From contig JAAYCI010000091.1 in assembly GCA_012729855.1 (NCBI GenBank), positions 1 to 58,637 on the forward strand: a stretch of 58,637 nucleotides of DNA, in the 5' to 3' direction. This document shows positions 56,975-58,637 of this stretch, piece after piece. The DNA comes from Oscillospiraceae bacterium. Lineage in GTDB: Bacteria; Bacillota; Clostridia; Oscillospirales; Ruminococcaceae. The notes beneath the pieces are model-generated. The model ran no database searches, had not been told where the DNA came from, and saw nothing but the letters and a program-made list of their open reading frames with translations. A program made the position numbers and the translations under genes. Position 1 is the stretch's first letter. Every line of letters starts with the position of its first letter.

Positions 56975-58039
56975 TTAGTTGAAGATGAACACTTCTTTGA
57001 TATTTTCCTTGTTCACGCTGCGCTTGAAGGCCGCGTCGGCATCGGCCAGATGGCTGCGGTGGGTGATAACATCCTCGGAGAGCTGGGCGTAGTAGGGGTT
57101 GGCCGAAAGCCATGCGAGGATGCGCTCCCAGGCCACCAGGCCGCCGTAGGTGCCTATCAGGCTTTTGCCGCCGCGCACCATGGCGGTAAAGTCTACCTGT
57201 GCGGGCCCTGCGTAGATGCCTGCCACCACCACGCGGCCCATCTTGTCGCACATGTCCAGCGCGGTTTGCAGCAGTGCCGGCACCCCGCTGGCCTCAATAA
57301 CCATGTCGGCGCCGCGGCCGTCGGTCAAATCCCGCACGGCCTGCACGGCGTCCACTTGGTCGGCTATCACCACATGGTTGGCGCCAAAGGCTTTGGCCCG
57401 TTCCAGGCGCAGGGTGTCGCGGCTGGTGCCAATAACAATACAGTTGCCCACGCCCCGCGCCTTGGCCACTATAAGCGCCAAAAGCCCAATGGGCCCGGGC
57501 CCCTGGATGACCAGGCTTTCGCCCATGTTAAGCCCGCCGTCGTGCACGGCGTTGGCGGCAATGCCAAAGGGTTCTATCAGCGCGCCCAGTGTATCGCTGA
57601 TATTGTCCGGCAGCGGTATGCAGGTTTCCGGCCAGGTCACCACATACTCGGCAAAGCCGCCGTCTATGCGCAGGCCGTGTGCCAGGCTGCCGCCCGTACA
57701 CATATGGCGGCGGTTGGTTTTGCAGTAGTGGCACTGGCCACAGGGCGCGCGCGGGCGCACCACCACCCGCTGCCCGGGGGCAATGCCCTGTACGTTCCCC
57801 CCCACCTGCACCACTTCGGCGCTGAACTCGTGCCCCAGAATAACCGGCATGCTGTTTTCAAACACCTTGTAGCTGGCGTCCCCCTCGTACATGTGCACGT
57901 CCGAGCCGCAGATGCCGGCGGCGCGCACCTTCAGCAGCACCTGGTCGTCATCCGGCTGCGGGATGGGCACCTCCTCAATAAGGATACCGGGCGTCAGGTC
58001 TCGTTTGAGCAGTGCCTGCATGGTTCGCTTTTCGGCCAA
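56975..58039 (-). CDS. Zinc-dependent medium-chain alcohol dehydrogenase
   Basis: About 354 aa of the sorbitol/threonine/butanediol dehydrogenase group. Catalytic zinc ligands are seen in GICGSDVHMYEGD and GHEFSAEV; the structural zinc site is CGQCHYCKTNRRHMC; the NAD site is IQGPGPIGLLAL. Start is uncertain: a TTG at 58039 has GGGGGAG at 8 nt, the family start would be the ATG at 58021 (MQALLKRD), and a GTG at 58048 is too close to the RBS. Coupled to the TPP enzyme gene, so it may reduce the acyloin or aldehyde that enzyme makes. Confidence 0.87.
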   Translation of the reverse strand: MAEKRTMQALLKRDLTPGILIEEVPIPQPDDDQVLLKVRAAGICGSDVHMYEGDASYKVFENSMPVILGHEFSAEVVQVGGNVQGIAPGQRVVVRPRAPCGQCHYCKTNRRHMCTGGSLAHGLRIDGGFAEYVVTWPETCIPLPDNISDTLGALIEPFGIAANAVHDGGLNMGESLVIQGPGPIGLLALIVAKARGVGNCIVIGTSRDTLRLERAKAFGANHVVIADQVDAVQAVRDLTDGRGADMVIEASGVPALLQTALDMCDKMGRVVVAGIYAGPAQVDFTAMVRGGKSLIGTYGGLVAWERILAWLSANPYYAQLSEDVITHRSHLADADAAFKRSVNKENIKEVFIFN

Positions 58040-58097
58040 AAGCGTCACTCCCCCTTCAGTTGGCGTTAACTGTGTGAACCGCGTTGCCTATGGCTTT

Positions 58098-58126
58098 ACT
58101 GTAGCCCAAACGCGGGGGCAAGTCAA
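58098..58126 (-). promoter_or_regulatory. Promoter of the Zn-ADH/TPP-enzyme operon
   Basis: Minus strand: TTGACT (58121-58126), 17-nt spacer, TACAGT (58098-58103). A small palindrome GTGCAT-TT-ATGCAC lies just upstream (58146-58159). Confidence 0.6.
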
Positions 58127-58176
58127 CGCTCCATCAGGTAGAATCGTGCATTTATGCACAGAGGGTCTGGGTGGGG

Positions 58177-58214
58177 CAAAAAACAGGGCCTCCCCGGGCG
58201 ATTCGGGGAGGCCC
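58177..58214 (-). terminator. Terminator of the truncated surface gene
   Basis: GGGCCTCCCCG pairs with CGGGGAGGCCC; the minus strand continues TGTTTTTTG. Confidence 0.85.
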
Positions 58215-58227
58215 GGGAGCGCCAGCA

Positions 58228-58539
58228 TTAAGTCACCGTGATGGTAACGCTGGCCTTTTTGCCATTCAGGGTTTTCACCGTTATTTTGGCGGTGCCTTTC
58301 TTTTTAGCCGTTACCACACCCTTGCTGCTTACAGTGGCCACGCTTTTTTTGCTGCTTGTCCACGCCAGCTTGGGCTTTCCGTTGTAATAATAACCGCTTT
58401 TATAGGTGAACTGCGGCTTCAAAGTCATTTTTTCGCCCTTTTTAAGGCTCACCGATTGGTCCGGGAAGGACACCTTGCTGACCGGCGCCACCACATTCAC
58501 CGTGGTGCTGGAGTGAGCTGCCCCCGTTTTTTGTACCAA
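58228..58539 (-). pseudogene. Truncated Big_2 surface protein, C-terminal domain only
   Basis: The frame encodes one bacterial Ig-like group 2 domain: VSKVSFPDQSVSLKKGE, LAWTSSKKSVATVSSKGVV, TAKKKGTAKITVKTLNGKK. It is closely like the ends of the 998- and 2066-aa proteins. In frame, a TGA stands directly before the TTG at 58539, and similarity to Big_2 sequence stops near 58510. The 5' part has therefore been replaced by foreign DNA (see the element at 58514-58637). No RBS or signal peptide is present, so it is unlikely to be expressed as a working protein. Confidence 0.75.
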
Positions 58540-58637
58540 TCACAATGTTAGTGCGGAACCTATCCCTGAGCGGCAACCGAAGTGGAGCGTAGCGAAACAG
58601 AGGTTGCCGCTCGGTCGTTTTCAGGCCGATATCGGCA
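58514..58637. mobile_element. Possible end of an IS3-like insertion element
   Basis: The break in the surface gene coincides with TGAGCTGCCCCCG, similar to terminal repeats of IS3-family elements as I remember them. Inside is an 11-bp inverted repeat, GAGCGGCAACC (58568-58578) with GGTTGCCGCTC (58602-58612), and the window closes on the palindrome GCCGATATCGGC (58625-58636). No transposase is visible because the window ends. Confidence 0.4.

Noticed and set aside
55430-58069. 879-codon plus-strand frame opposite the TPP enzyme and Zn-ADH genes
   Set aside because: Spans two well-conserved genes in antisense and their intergenic gap; GC-driven artefact.

Overview
The window looks like a contig from a GC-rich, Gram-positive, strictly anaerobic fermenter, most likely a gut clostridium of the Oscillospiraceae/Ruminococcaceae type. 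The evidence is gene content: [FeFe]-hydrogenase maturases, YesM/YesN-type two-component proteins, lipoprotein solute-binding proteins, very large Big_2/InlB-type surface proteins, an Etf-linked 2-hydroxyacid dehydrogenase and a 2-hydroxyacyl-CoA dehydratase. Shine-Dalgarno sites are strong (AAGGAGG) and GTG/TTG starts occur. High GC3 produces many long shadow ORFs, which are left out. No rRNA, tRNA or CRISPR array was recognised.

Layout. (1) 1-5200: the end of a surface protein, a decayed Ig-like tail, and a minus-strand operon regulator-hydE-hydG-hydF that matures the H-cluster of [FeFe] hydrogenase; it has its own promoter and a riboswitch-like leader with terminator. (2) 5200-26900: a cell-surface and sensing island with three large secreted proteins (998, 724 and 2066 aa), interleaved with two sets of solute-binding lipoprotein, YesM-like kinase and YesN-like regulator. 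One set is a tight SBP-HK-RR operon, and neither set has an ABC permease in the window. (3) 26900-31300: a minus operon of two FUSC/ArAE-like membrane proteins and a DUF2254 protein, then a hairpin-rich leader, an HPr-like protein and methylglyoxal synthase. (4) 31300-39100: a CoA-disulfide reductase/rhodanese fusion and two hybrid histidine kinases. (5) 39300-46200: deoC plus a BMP-type nucleoside ABC transporter, a nucleoside salvage operon, and a DMT exporter. (6) 46400-48720: an operon of an Fe-S protein, an EthD-like protein, HypA and HypB. (7) 48900-58050: a GlcD-like dehydrogenase with EtfB and a ferredoxin-fused EtfA, 2-hydroxyacyl-CoA dehydratase subunits, a CoA-transferase remnant, and a convergent TPP-enzyme/Zn-alcohol dehydrogenase operon. 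(8) The right end is a truncated Big_2 surface gene cut by what looks like an IS3-type element end.

How the parts fit. Reducing equivalents from fermentation can leave as H2 (hydEFG), be recycled between 2-hydroxyacids and NAD/ferredoxin (GlcD-EtfAB), or be used on 2-hydroxyacyl-CoA (dehydratase). The surface island probably ties extracellular ligand sensing to adhesin or polymer-binding proteins. The most promising undescribed items are the leader of the hyd maturation operon, the string of six perfect hairpins at 13429-13574, the permease-less SBP-HK-RR modules, the Fe-S/EthD/HypAB operon and a shared C-terminal membrane module on two surface proteins.
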